NCBI RefSeq assembly: GCF_900103215.1
Contig: NZ_FNGV01000002.1
Span: 558,001 to 622,000 of the forward strand
DNA from: Kriegella aquimaris
Lineage (GTDB): Bacteria; Bacteroidota; Bacteroidia; Flavobacteriales; Flavobacteriaceae
DNA: 64,000 bases
Direction of reading: 5' to 3'
Below are positions 24,903 to 33,896 of this stretch, piece by piece. How positions within the stretch are numbered: the first letter of the stretch is position 1; each line of letters opens with the position of its first letter. The translations under genes were made by a program, and so were the position numbers. Below the pieces are notes generated by a model. That model saw nothing but the letters and a program-made list of their open reading frames with translations, was not told the DNA's origin and ran no database searches.

Positions 24903-24975
24903 TGGTGCCTCCAGGAATCGAACCAGGGACACATGGATTTTCAGTCCATTGCTCTACCAACTGAGCTAAGGCACC
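24903..24975 (-). tRNA. tRNA-Phe (anticodon GAA)
   Basis: The minus strand folds into a full cloverleaf of 73 nt: acceptor GGTGCCT / AGGCACC, D arm AGCTCAGTTGGTAGAGC, anticodon arm ATGGACTGAAAATCCAT with GAA in the loop, and T arm CCTGGTTCGATTCCAGG. The discriminator base is A. The 3' CCA is not encoded. Confidence 0.97.
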
Positions 24976-25012
24976 ATGCCATTTTAAGCCAAAGGCTTTG
25001 CTAAGGCGGGTG

Positions 25013-25043
25013 CAAATATAATTTCAATTTTAAGAACTGCAAA
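25013..25043 (-). promoter_or_regulatory. consensus promoter of tRNA-Phe
   Basis: On the minus strand, TTTG (25043-25040), a 19-nt spacer, then TATATTTG (25020-25013). This is a full match to the Bacteroidetes TTTG-N19-TAnnTTTG promoter. Transcription should begin ~30 nt before the mature tRNA. Confidence 0.85.
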
Positions 25044-25095
25044 CAAAAATTCAAAAAAAGGTGCTCGTTATCCAACATTTTTTGATCTTTGCCCT

Positions 25096-25824
25096 ATGAA
25101 CTTAATAATCGATGTCGGAAATAGTTCGGTGAAACTGGCCGTTTTTGATAGGGGAAAATTGCTTCATCAGCAGCAAATGCGGGGTGAATCACATGTTGAG
25201 CAGGTAATGGAGGTCTGTGATCGGTATCCAGAATTGGAGCGTGCCATCGTATCGGCGGTGGGGGAGCTCGATGAAAAGATGATTAAAGTGTTGTCCGTTT
25301 TTTGTTTTGTGCATATGCTCGACCATAAAACAAAGACCCCGTTCAAGAATTCATATGCGACACCACAGACCCTTGGTGCCGATAGAATTGCATTGGCCAC
25401 GGCCGCTTTTTATCACAATCAAAAAGGCAATACGCTGGTAATCGATGCGGGTACCTGTATTACTTATGATATGGTCAACGATTATGGAGAATATCTAGGT
25501 GGTTCTATTTCTCCTGGTTTGAACATGCGGTATAGGGCCTTGCACGAACAAACTTCGAATTTGCCTTTGCTCAAGTTTGAAGCGCCTTTTGATTTTATTG
25601 GTAACTCTACCCAGAGCAGTATTCAAAGCGGGGTGATAAATGGTATTTGTCATGAAATTGATGGGGTCATTGACCAATATAATTCCCGTTTCACAGATTT
25701 AACAGTTATTTTAACAGGCGGTGATGCCCATTTTTTGTCTAAACGGTTAAAAAATACCATATTTGCGCTTTCCAATTTTCTCCTAGAGGGATTAAACCAT
25801 TTGTTGGAGTACAACAAACCTTAA
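25096..25824 (+). CDS. coaX: type III pantothenate kinase
   Basis: A 242-residue ASKHA-fold kinase that phosphorylates pantothenate, the first step of coenzyme A synthesis. Motifs seen: LIIDVGNSSVKLAVFD (phosphate loop), PQTLGADRIALATAA (pantothenate and dimer contact), VIDAGTCITYDMV and GGSISPGLNMRYRALHEQT, then VILTGGDAHFL. Length is normal for the family. It is the first gene of a plus-strand series; the next gene starts directly after its stop. Confidence 0.95.
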   Translation: MNLIIDVGNSSVKLAVFDRGKLLHQQQMRGESHVEQVMEVCDRYPELERAIVSAVGELDEKMIKVLSVFCFVHMLDHKTKTPFKNSYATPQTLGADRIALATAAFYHNQKGNTLVIDAGTCITYDMVNDYGEYLGGSISPGLNMRYRALHEQTSNLPLLKFEAPFDFIGNSTQSSIQSGVINGICHEIDGVIDQYNSRFTDLTVILTGGDAHFLSKRLKNTIFALSNFLLEGLNHLLEYNKP

Positions 25825-27117
25825 ATGATTAAAAAAATTGTTATTTTGTTGGTGTACGGTGCCGTAACCGGCCTGTTTGCCCAAAATGGTACTGCTTCAC
25901 CATATTCCTACTTCGGAATTGGGGACATGCGGACCACAAGTACCGCTGAGAATCAGATGATGGGAGGTATTGGTGTTTACGCCGATAGTATCCATATAAA
26001 CCTAAAAAATCCGGCGGCCTACAGTAAGCTTGGAATACCGGCAGGGGGTGATTTCGGAATCACAACCTACGCCGCAGGGGTCTCTCGTAAAGAATTACGT
26101 CTTAAAAGTTTTACCGATGAGCAGCGTAGTTCGATTACCAACCTTGATTATATTGCATTGGCTTTTAGTTGGCGCAAAGGTTTGGGTATCGGTTTCGGTG
26201 TTATGCCCTATTCATCGGTAGGCTATAATTTGGTATCGGAAACTACCAATAGTAATGGAGAGGCGGTCACTAATCAATATTCTGGTGAAGGCGGCTTGAA
26301 CAAAGTCTATTTTTCTGCTGGTTACGAGGTTATAAAAAACCTGAGCATCGGGGTCACGGCCAATTTAAATTTTGGAACTATAGAGAGCAGCCGCCTGCAG
26401 ATGACAGAGAATGTTCAATTTGGTACGAAAGACGAACGGATGTCAAAAATAAATGGGGTAGATTTTGCCTATGCCTTGAACTACACGCCAAAAATTAATG
26501 AGAGACATACGTTACATTCTACCTTGCGTATCAATACCCAAGCTAATTTGGTGGCCAGAAATACGAGGAGAATCGGTTCTTTTTCATTACAGAATGGTGG
26601 GGATATAGAAGTCGTTGATGTTGATTTGGCTGCACAAGGTCTTGATAAAGAGGGTTTTCAGATACCTACAACAACAACCCTAGGTTTGGGGTATGGGGAA
26701 GAACGAAAATGGTTCTTGGGGGCCGAGTACAGCTTTCAAGGGTTAAGTGAGTATTCAAATAGTTTTTTAGACACCGAAAATTTGGTGTATAAAGATGCAA
26801 GCGTCTTGGCTTTGGGAGGGTTCTTTATTCCCGATCATGACTCCTTTGACAATTATATCAAAAGGATCACATATCGCGCAGGATTGAGATTGGACAAGAC
26901 TGGTATGATGGTCAATGACGCGGAAATTAATAACTTTGGCATAACTTTTGGAGTTGGATTACCGTTGAGTAGAGTAATTCCCTCGAATCTTAACCTGGGT
27001 TTTGAGTTGGGAAGAAGGGGTACTACGTCAGCCGATTTAGTTGAAGAGAGTTACTTTAAAGTCAATGTAGGATTGTCTTTGAACGATTTATGGTTCTTGA
27101 AAAGGAAAATAAATTAA
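25825..27117 (+). CDS. outer-membrane barrel protein downstream of coaX
   Basis: A 430-residue protein with a Sec signal (MIKKIVILLVYGAVTGLFAQ), starting on the base after the coaX stop. The N-terminal part (YSYFGIGDMRTTSTAENQMMGGIG, then NLKNPAAYSKLG) resembles FadL-like flavobacterial outer-membrane proteins. A long series of barrel strands follows, ending in a strand and a short LKRKIN tail. The adjacency to coaX and to the TPR, lptC and CorC genes is a conserved flavobacterial arrangement, from memory. Ligand unknown. Confidence 0.8.
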   Translation: MIKKIVILLVYGAVTGLFAQNGTASPYSYFGIGDMRTTSTAENQMMGGIGVYADSIHINLKNPAAYSKLGIPAGGDFGITTYAAGVSRKELRLKSFTDEQRSSITNLDYIALAFSWRKGLGIGFGVMPYSSVGYNLVSETTNSNGEAVTNQYSGEGGLNKVYFSAGYEVIKNLSIGVTANLNFGTIESSRLQMTENVQFGTKDERMSKINGVDFAYALNYTPKINERHTLHSTLRINTQANLVARNTRRIGSFSLQNGGDIEVVDVDLAAQGLDKEGFQIPTTTTLGLGYGEERKWFLGAEYSFQGLSEYSNSFLDTENLVYKDASVLALGGFFIPDHDSFDNYIKRITYRAGLRLDKTGMMVNDAEINNFGITFGVGLPLSRVIPSNLNLGFELGRRGTTSADLVEESYFKVNVGLSLNDLWFLKRKIN

Positions 27118-27159
27118 TAAAAATTTAGTACATTAACCAAATATAAAATATCTAATCAG

Positions 27160-28533
27160 ATGAAAAGGAAATTTTACTTCACGGCGGTAGTGCTTTTGGG
27201 GTTCATGGGAGTTAGTAATGCTCAAGCGCAAAATCAGGAATGTATGACCAACCTTTCGATTTATGTAGAGCATGTCAAAGTGAAAAACTATGATGCAGCG
27301 TATACCCCTTGGAAAATGGTGTATGATAACTGTCCAGATGTAAACTGGGCTAACTTCTTATATGGAGAACGTATTCTTAAAGATAAAATAGAAAAATCAT
27401 CTGGAGCTGAAAAAGATGCCGTCATACAAGATTTATTGACACTTTATGACAATAGCACAAAGTATTTTCCTAAAAAAGCGACTCCGGCTACGGTGGCCAT
27501 AGACAAGGCTCTGTTGAAATATGAGAACAAAATGGGTTCTGATTCTGAAATTTATGAAATGCTCCATAAGGCATTTCAAGAAGACCGTAAAAATTTCAAG
27601 AACTCTAGAGCGCTTTATTTGTATTTTTCCAGTTTGGTCGATTTGCACAAGTCTGGTAAAAAAGACTTGCAAGAAGTATTCGACGTCTATGATGATGTGA
27701 ATGACAAAATAGAGGAAGAGAACAATGAGTTGACAGCTGTTGTAACCAAGTTACTGCCGAGAGATTCATTGGGCACGATTACTTCGAAGGAGAAAAGGTC
27801 GTTGAAAATTGCAACTACTAATTCTGAATCCTACGGTAAAATTGCTGGTAGTATCGACTCTAAGTTAGGAAGTTTGGCCGATTGCGACAATTTGATTCCT
27901 TTATATGAAAAGAGTTTTGAAGAAAAGAAAAGCGACGTTACTTGGGTAAAGCGCGCTGTGGGTAGAATGTTCAACAAAGAATGTACCGACGATCCAATGT
28001 TTCAAAAATTATTTGACGCACAAATGGCCTTAGATCCTTCTGCTGAAGGATGGGTTTATAGCGGAACGATAAAAATGAAGAATGGTGACACTAAAGGTGC
28101 ATTGGCCGATTTCGATAAGGCTATGAGTCTTCAGACCGATGGAAAAAAGAAATCTGGTATTGCCTATAAAGTTGCTGTTATCAATAAAAGAAAAGGGAGT
28201 AAATCTACTTCTAGAAAATATGCGCAAATGGCGATCGATGCAGATCCATCGAACGGCAGGGCTTATTTGTTGATTGCCAGCCTATATGCAAGTAGTGCCA
28301 ATGAATGTGGATCTACAACCTTTGAGAAAAAGGCGATGTATTGGAAAGCCACTGACATGGCTGTTAGAGCTGGTAGAGTTGATCCTGCATTAAGTTCAAG
28401 TGCCAATCAGGCTGCTGCGAGTTATAGAGCGAAAGCACCTTCTAAGACCGAGATTTTTAATTCAGGAAATGCCGGTAAGACAATATCTTTCAGCTGCTGG
28501 GTCGGCGGAAGCATAAAAGTGCCCAATTTATAA
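27160..28533 (+). CDS. exported tetratricopeptide-repeat protein
   Basis: A 457-residue protein with a signal peptide (VVLLGFMGVSNAQAQ). Repeating helical pairs are visible through the chain, clearest near the C-terminus: AEGWVYSGTIKMKNGDTKGA, then ADFDKAMSL, and KSTSRKYAQMAIDADPSNGR with YLLIASLYASS, which read as TPR units. TPR proteins scaffold complexes; in this envelope gene block a role in outer-membrane or lipopolysaccharide assembly is plausible but unproven. It is spaced 42 bp from the barrel gene and 3 bp from lptC. Confidence 0.82.
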   Translation: MKRKFYFTAVVLLGFMGVSNAQAQNQECMTNLSIYVEHVKVKNYDAAYTPWKMVYDNCPDVNWANFLYGERILKDKIEKSSGAEKDAVIQDLLTLYDNSTKYFPKKATPATVAIDKALLKYENKMGSDSEIYEMLHKAFQEDRKNFKNSRALYLYFSSLVDLHKSGKKDLQEVFDVYDDVNDKIEEENNELTAVVTKLLPRDSLGTITSKEKRSLKIATTNSESYGKIAGSIDSKLGSLADCDNLIPLYEKSFEEKKSDVTWVKRAVGRMFNKECTDDPMFQKLFDAQMALDPSAEGWVYSGTIKMKNGDTKGALADFDKAMSLQTDGKKKSGIAYKVAVINKRKGSKSTSRKYAQMAIDADPSNGRAYLLIASLYASSANECGSTTFEKKAMYWKATDMAVRAGRVDPALSSSANQAAASYRAKAPSKTEIFNSGNAGKTISFSCWVGGSIKVPNL

Positions 28534-28536
28534 GAT

Positions 28537-29145
28537 GTGACACTATTTTCTGGAAATAAATTGAATTGCATTGCCGTTTTAATCTTAATGGCAATGCTTT
28601 TTTTTTCGTGTCAAGATAATTATAAAAGGGTGGGAGACGAAGCCCAGAAACAAATGTACCCCAGAGGTGTCGCACATAACTTTAGGTTGGTGCGTACCAA
28701 AGCACAAAAAGATCTAGATAGTGAAGATTCCGCATCTTCAAAGGTTATTGCGATTTTGACTAGTTCGGTGGGGGAAAACTATGAAAATCTTTCTTTTCCG
28801 CACATGACCTTTCCAGAAGGGCTTCAGGTTGACTTTTTTGACGATGAGAATCGTAAAAGTATCATAAGGGCTGATTATGGAATTGTATATTCCATATCAA
28901 ATGTGATAGATTTGCAAGGGAATGTGATTATCGAATCACATGATGGCAAAAAGTTGGAAACCTCCCAGTTGTATTATGACCAAGACAACGAATGGATTTT
29001 TACCCAAGAAAAATTTAAATATACCAATCCTGAAGACGGTACCGTTATGGATGGAGAGGGTATGGATTTCTATAAAGACCTTAGCCTTTTAAAGGCGCAC
29101 AAGACCAATGGTTTAATGATGATAAAAGAAGAAGCTGATGATTAA
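28537..29145 (+). CDS. lptC: LptC-like lipopolysaccharide transport lipoprotein
   Basis: A 202-residue protein starting at GTG, 3 nt after the TPR gene stop. The N-terminus has a lipoprotein-type signal (ILMAMLFFSC). The rest is a periplasmic LptC/OstA-like beta-jellyroll: FPHMTFPEGLQVDFFDDENR, IVYSISNVIDLQGNVIIE and LETSQLYYDQDNEWIFT, with the alternating pattern of the lipopolysaccharide-binding groove. LptC passes lipopolysaccharide from LptBFG to LptA. Its 3' end overlaps the next gene by 8 bp. Confidence 0.87.
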   Translation: MTLFSGNKLNCIAVLILMAMLFFSCQDNYKRVGDEAQKQMYPRGVAHNFRLVRTKAQKDLDSEDSASSKVIAILTSSVGENYENLSFPHMTFPEGLQVDFFDDENRKSIIRADYGIVYSISNVIDLQGNVIIESHDGKKLETSQLYYDQDNEWIFTQEKFKYTNPEDGTVMDGEGMDFYKDLSLLKAHKTNGLMMIKEEADD

Positions 29146-29341
29146 AATTTTGAAGTATACCGAATATCTATACTTGGGGGTAGCATTTTTCTCACTGTAT
29201 CGAATTTACACCGATTGGAATACTGATCGTCAAAACGCCTATTTGTTTGTCTTTTTTGCAATAGTTTCTGTCGGGATGTTTCTTTTTCGAAGGAATTATC
29301 GGAAGAAATTTGAACAAAGAAAACAAGACAATCAACGGTAA
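29138..29341 (+). CDS. small membrane protein
   Basis: A 67-residue protein with two hydrophobic helices (YLYLGVAFFSLYRIY and LFVFFAIVSVGMFLF) and a basic C-terminal tail (RRNYRKKFEQRKQ). The start overlaps lptC by 8 bp and the stop lies 2 nt before the CorC-like gene, so it is part of the operon. Function is unknown. Confidence 0.8.
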   Translation: MIKILKYTEYLYLGVAFFSLYRIYTDWNTDRQNAYLFVFFAIVSVGMFLFRRNYRKKFEQRKQDNQR

Positions 29342-29343
29342 TC

Positions 29344-30633
29344 GTGGGAATTGCTATATTTATTATTGTAACTTGTTTACTGCTTTCCGCCTTTTTCTCG
29401 GGGATGGAGATCGCTTTTATCTCTGCCAATAAAATACATATCGAAATTGTAAAGAAGCAGGAAGGTTTTTTGGCCAAAGTGCTTGCACGCCTGACCAAAA
29501 AACCGTCTAAGTTTATTGCCACGATGCTAATTGGCAACAATATTGCTTTAGTGGTCTACGGGCTTTATATGGGTGAGCTGTTGATGGTGTGGTTCGAAGG
29601 AATGGTGCCATCGGCCTATGGGTTTATAAACGTAATGCTTACAGATTTTAGTCTTCTTTTTCAGACTTTGATCTCAACTTTAATAATATTGTTGACGGCT
29701 GAATTTTTACCCAAAGTACTATTTCAGGTATATGCGAACACCTTATTAAAGGTTTTTGCCTTACCCGCGTATCTTTTTTATATTTTGTTTTCGGTGATAT
29801 CTGATTTTGTAATCAAGATTTCTGATTTTATTTTAAAAACAATTTTTAAGACGGATGGCGATGAAGTACAATTGGCCTTTAGTAAAATAGAATTGGGTGA
29901 TTACATCACCGAGCAAATGGAAACTGTAGAGGAAGAAGATGTGGTAGATTCTGAAATACAGATTTTTCAAAACGCGTTAGAGTTCTCCGAAGTCAAGGCA
30001 AGGGAGGTAATGATACCGAGAACGGAAATCACCGCTGTCGAGCTTCACGAGACACCCAAGAATTTGGCAAAGATTTTTACACAAACGGGTTATTCCAAAA
30101 TATTGGTCTATAAGAACACGATTGATAATATTATCGGTTATGTACATTCTTATGAGTTGTTTAAGAAACCAAAGACGATAAAAAGTATTCTCCTCCCAGT
30201 AGAATTTGTTCCTGAAACAATGCTAATTCACGGTATTCTCAACATTTTGACAAAAAAACGTAAAAGTATTGCCGTAGTATTGGATGAGTATGGTGGAACT
30301 TCCGGCTTAATGACTGTCGAAGATATTGTGGAAGAACTTTTTGGTGAAATTGAAGATGAACATGATTCTACCGATTTGCTCGAGGAGCAGATCGATGACA
30401 CGCACTACAAATTTTCAGCGCGTCTCGAGGTTGATTATATCAATGAAAACTACAAGTTAGACTTGCCTGAAAATGATGAGTACGAGACGGTTGGAGGTTT
30501 AATCGTGAATGAAACGGGCGAAATACCTGAAAAAAATGCTGAGATAAAGGTAGGTCACTTTTTATTTACAATACTGGAAGTTTCCAACACGAAAATAGAT
30601 TTGGTTGAGCTAGAAGTGCTTGAAAAAGATTAG
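29344..30633 (+). CDS. CNNM/CorC-family membrane protein with CBS pair (HlyC/CorC type)
   Basis: A 429-residue protein starting at GTG. Residues ~1-190 are the DUF21 (CNNM) membrane domain (CLLLSAFFSGMEIAFISANK, then LIGNNIALVVYG). A CBS pair spans ~220-340 (VMIPRTEITAVEL; RKSIAVVLDEYGGTSGLMTV), and the C-terminal CorC_HlyC domain is LPENDEYETVGGLI onwards. Members export Mg2+ or Co2+ or sense Mg-ATP; the older name 'hemolysin' is misleading. The flavobacterial gliding protein GldE has this same layout, but no other gld gene is nearby. Confidence 0.87.
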   Translation: MGIAIFIIVTCLLLSAFFSGMEIAFISANKIHIEIVKKQEGFLAKVLARLTKKPSKFIATMLIGNNIALVVYGLYMGELLMVWFEGMVPSAYGFINVMLTDFSLLFQTLISTLIILLTAEFLPKVLFQVYANTLLKVFALPAYLFYILFSVISDFVIKISDFILKTIFKTDGDEVQLAFSKIELGDYITEQMETVEEEDVVDSEIQIFQNALEFSEVKAREVMIPRTEITAVELHETPKNLAKIFTQTGYSKILVYKNTIDNIIGYVHSYELFKKPKTIKSILLPVEFVPETMLIHGILNILTKKRKSIAVVLDEYGGTSGLMTVEDIVEELFGEIEDEHDSTDLLEEQIDDTHYKFSARLEVDYINENYKLDLPENDEYETVGGLIVNETGEIPEKNAEIKVGHFLFTILEVSNTKIDLVELEVLEKD

Positions 30634-30759
30634 TCTTCAACATTTCATGTCGGTCTGAGCGGCAGCTAATCAAACGCCCAAATGGGTAAGGCGATAAAAA
30701 TCAGTGGCTTGTTTTTTATTCCTAAGACAAAAAATTTTAGATAGATGAAAGAAAAGTGG

Positions 30760-30767
30760 TAGTTTTG
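30760..30767 (+). promoter_or_regulatory. -7 box of the ppiD-like gene
   Basis: TAGTTTTG matches TAnnTTTG, 26 bp before the ATG at 30794. A TTTTAG at 30735-30740 stands at the -33 distance but does not match TTTG. It implies the PpiD gene can be transcribed apart from the CorC-like gene. Confidence 0.5.
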
Positions 30768-30793
30768 CCACCTGATTTTAAACATTCCATAAA

Positions 30794-32911
30794 ATGGCTA
30801 TTTTAGAGAAGATAAGAAAACGTACAACCGTTTTGATTTTAATCATTGGCTTGGCCTTGTTCGCATTTGTGATTTCAGGGGTTTTTACCAGCACTGGTTT
30901 TGGAGGAGAGAAAATAGGCTCTACGGTCGCCGAAATAAATGGAGATGAGATTTCCATTGACGAATTTAGGCAGAACCTTGAGATTGCCACAAGAAATGCT
31001 CCTCCATCAAGTTCGACTATGCAGACTGTTAATCAAGTATGGGAGCAACAGGTAAGAAGCAGCATATTGGAGCAGCAATTCGAAGATTTAGGGGTTGATA
31101 TCGAGCAAGATCAGATTATTAACTTTTTAAGAACGAGCGGTTACGCCCAAAGTCCTGAATTTCAAAATCAAAGCGGCGTATTCGATGAAAACATGTTCAG
31201 AGATGCCGTTGCAAGCTGGAAAGCGACCAACCCACTTCGTTATGATAGTTGGTTGCAAACTGAAAAAGCCATAATTCAAATGGCCAAAGAGCAAACTTAT
31301 TTCAACTTGGTCAAAGCCGGGGTTGGTGCTACTTTGAAAGAGGGTGAGATGGATTATAAGCTTGCGAATGATAAAATGGACATCAAATATGTGAGAATAC
31401 CATTTACGTCTATACCTGATAGTTCTATTGTAGTGTCTAAAAGTGATATCTCGGCCTATATTCAAGCACATAAGGAAGATTTTAAACAAGAGAAGGCTAG
31501 AGATATTCAATTTGTCTATTTTGAAGAAAAGCCATCTGCTGAAGATGAGAAAGCCGTAGAGGATGAGATTGCCAAATTGATGGACGATACCATCGAGTAC
31601 AATGCGCAAAATGATCAAAACGACACTCTAAGAGGTTTTAGAAACACAAAAAATATAACTGATTTTCTTGACAGAAACTCAGATGTGAAATTTGATACGA
31701 TCTATAGGGCAAAAAAGGAGTTACCATCTAATTTTGCAGACACTTTGATGACCTTAAAAGTAGGGGAGCTTTTTGGCCCCTATCGCGATGGTGATTTCTT
31801 TAAAGTTTCTAAAATGGTCAACAGAAAACCAAATGGATCGGTAAAGGCAAGCCATATTCTTATTCAGTACGAGGGTGCCGAAAGGGCAAACCCTGATGTG
31901 AAGCGCACAAAAGAAGAAGCTGAAAAGAAGGCTAAAGAATTACTACGTGATGCAAAGAAAAAAGATGCTGTTTTCGTAGAATTGGCAAGAGATAATTCCG
32001 ATGGTCCGTCAGCACCTAATGGTGGTGACCTTGGTTATTTTCAAGAAGGTAGAATGGTTCCTGAATTCAACGATTTCGCTTTTGAAAATTCTGTCGGTAC
32101 CATTGGCATGGTAGAGACCGATTTCGGTTTTCACGTAATCAAAATCGATGATAAGGAAGATGTTGTTCAAATCGCTACTTTGGCAAGGGAAATTCAACCA
32201 TCGGAAGAAACAAGCAATGGTTTGTTTACCGATGCCACTAAATTTGAAATGGAATCGACTTCTTCAGAAAAGTCATTCAGTGATTTAGCGAAGGAAAACA
32301 ACTATGTGGTACGTCCCGTGAATAAGATAAAGGCAATGGATGAAAACCTACCAGGGCTAGGCGCACAACGCAGCATAGTTCAGTGGGCTTTTAAAGGGGA
32401 TTCTGAAATTGGGGATATCAAACGTTTTGATATCAATGGAGGATATGCGGTTGTACAATTGACTGCAAAATATGAAGAAGGACTTATGTCTGCTGACGAA
32501 GCCTCTGCTACGGTTTTACCTAAAATTCGAAAAGAACGTAAGGCAGCTCAAATTTTGGAAGCTAACAAGGGAAAAACTATGGAAGACTTGGCAAAGGACA
32601 ATAACGTTGCTGTTTCCACAGCCTCGGCCCTTGCAGTAAAGTCTCCTACAATTCCTGGTGCTGGTAGTGAGCCTAAAGTAGTAGGAAGGGCGTTTACGAT
32701 GAAAGAAGGAGACACTTCAGGTCTAATAGAAGGAAATAGCGGTATTTTCATGATAACCCTAACAAAGAAGACCGAAGCTCCTAAACTGGATAACTATAGT
32801 ACCTATGCCAATGCATTAAAAACAACTAATGCGGCCAGAGTAAATACTGAAGTTTATAACGCATTAAAAGAGCGTGCCGAAATAGAAGACAAAAGGGCCA
32901 CCTTCTTTTAG
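30794..32911 (+). CDS. PpiD/SurA-type periplasmic peptidyl-prolyl isomerase
   Basis: A 705-residue protein: a short cytoplasmic tail, one anchor helix (TTVLILIIGLALFAFVISGV), then a SurA_N-like chaperone region and a PPIC parvulin domain at ~350-460 (KASHILIQYEGAERANP, PNGGDLGYFQEGRMVPEF, TDFGFHVIKI). A second, degenerate isomerase-like region follows toward the C-terminus. It should assist folding of exported proteins, including the many barrel proteins nearby. A hairpin terminator lies 58 bp after the stop, inside the convergent gene. Confidence 0.9.
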   Translation: MAILEKIRKRTTVLILIIGLALFAFVISGVFTSTGFGGEKIGSTVAEINGDEISIDEFRQNLEIATRNAPPSSSTMQTVNQVWEQQVRSSILEQQFEDLGVDIEQDQIINFLRTSGYAQSPEFQNQSGVFDENMFRDAVASWKATNPLRYDSWLQTEKAIIQMAKEQTYFNLVKAGVGATLKEGEMDYKLANDKMDIKYVRIPFTSIPDSSIVVSKSDISAYIQAHKEDFKQEKARDIQFVYFEEKPSAEDEKAVEDEIAKLMDDTIEYNAQNDQNDTLRGFRNTKNITDFLDRNSDVKFDTIYRAKKELPSNFADTLMTLKVGELFGPYRDGDFFKVSKMVNRKPNGSVKASHILIQYEGAERANPDVKRTKEEAEKKAKELLRDAKKKDAVFVELARDNSDGPSAPNGGDLGYFQEGRMVPEFNDFAFENSVGTIGMVETDFGFHVIKIDDKEDVVQIATLAREIQPSEETSNGLFTDATKFEMESTSSEKSFSDLAKENNYVVRPVNKIKAMDENLPGLGAQRSIVQWAFKGDSEIGDIKRFDINGGYAVVQLTAKYEEGLMSADEASATVLPKIRKERKAAQILEANKGKTMEDLAKDNNVAVSTASALAVKSPTIPGAGSEPKVVGRAFTMKEGDTSGLIEGNSGIFMITLTKKTEAPKLDNYSTYANALKTTNAARVNTEVYNALKERAEIEDKRATFF

Positions 32912-32948
32912 CAGCTGTTTTCTACAGGTTTTAAAACTTGATAGTCAG

Positions 32949-33896
32949 CTACAAAATCATTTTTGAATAGGGTATGATAGTTTCATACCCTTTTTCTTTG
33001 AAATAAAGTGGAGTTTTCTTGTCCCCCGTTGCTAAAATAAAATCTCCTCCCCAGGCTCCAAGGCTTTTTACAGCACCTTCAAAATCGGAAAAATGACTTT
33101 CTTTAATCGTAGGTATTTGAAGTACTTCAGAAAGAATTGCCTCGTGCCCTTTAATTAAACTGTTGAATTGAACCAAGGTGTTACAAGTGGTGATGTCTTG
33201 AGTTATTCTTGATATTTTCTCCACCAATTCAGAGGTGTCGAATTTTTGTTTTCGGTATTGGGCGATGCCCTCTCGGCTATTTTGCTTCTTGTTCAAATGA
33301 ACGAAATATAGCTGCTCTTTAAAGGGTGGGTCAAAATCGACCATTTTCACTTCCGGTCTTTTGCCCTTAGGTTCGATTAGATACTGAATTGGCCCGTTAT
33401 GCTGTGCACATGCAATATCATACCCACTGCCGCCGAAAGTTCGTTGTAAGAGCGTTTGTGCATCGATTTGTGCCCATTGTGCGACGTTGTTGATAAGCGT
33501 AGATGACGATCCGAGGCCCCAGTTTCTGGGAAAGTCTAATTTTGTCTCAACGGAATACCCTTGCTTCCCTAAAAGAAACTCAGGGTTCAATTTTCGGGCC
33601 TCTGTCAATATTTTAATAAGCATTTCGGCGATGGCTACAGTTTCCCGTTCTTTTAGACCTTTGGTTTTTGTAGCGATAGATTGTTGTTTCACGATAGGAT
33701 GTAGCTCAAAAACCGATTCGAACCAAGTTGACCCTTTATCGTCTTTGCTTCTCCATTGAAGTTCAGGGTACGCGTGTGCTGAGATTTTAAGCGATTGCCC
33801 ATAGCGACTGGGCAGGGCTAAACTCAATGCGCCATCGAGAACCGCATACTCGCCGGTTAATAGAAGTTTTCCGTTGCTATAGAATTGCTGGTTCAT
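32949..33896 (-). CDS. GYDIA-family GHMP kinase (mevalonate kinase type)
   Basis: A 315-residue GHMP-superfamily kinase. It opens with YSNGKLLLTGEYAVLDG, has the ATP loop NWGLGSSSTLI, and carries FGGSGYDIACAQ, the signature that names the GYDIA group in Bacteroidetes. It probably phosphorylates mevalonate or a downstream intermediate; its coupling to HMG-CoA reductase (4-bp overlap, 33893-33896) supports the isoprenoid pathway. Its last codons also form the plus-strand terminator of the ppiD-like gene. Confidence 0.88.
   Translation of the reverse strand: MNQQFYSNGKLLLTGEYAVLDGALSLALPSRYGQSLKISAHAYPELQWRSKDDKGSTWFESVFELHPIVKQQSIATKTKGLKERETVAIAEMLIKILTEARKLNPEFLLGKQGYSVETKLDFPRNWGLGSSSTLINNVAQWAQIDAQTLLQRTFGGSGYDIACAQHNGPIQYLIEPKGKRPEVKMVDFDPPFKEQLYFVHLNKKQNSREGIAQYRKQKFDTSELVEKISRITQDITTCNTLVQFNSLIKGHEAILSEVLQIPTIKESHFSDFEGAVKSLGAWGGDFILATGDKKTPLYFKEKGYETIIPYSKMIL
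32970..32995 (+). terminator. terminator of the ppiD-like gene, inside an opposing gene
   Basis: A perfect 8-bp stem (GGGTATGA / TCATACCC) with a 5-nt loop and TTTTT directly after. It works on the plus strand and lies within the last codons of the minus-strand kinase gene. On the minus strand no T tract follows the stem. Confidence 0.8.
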
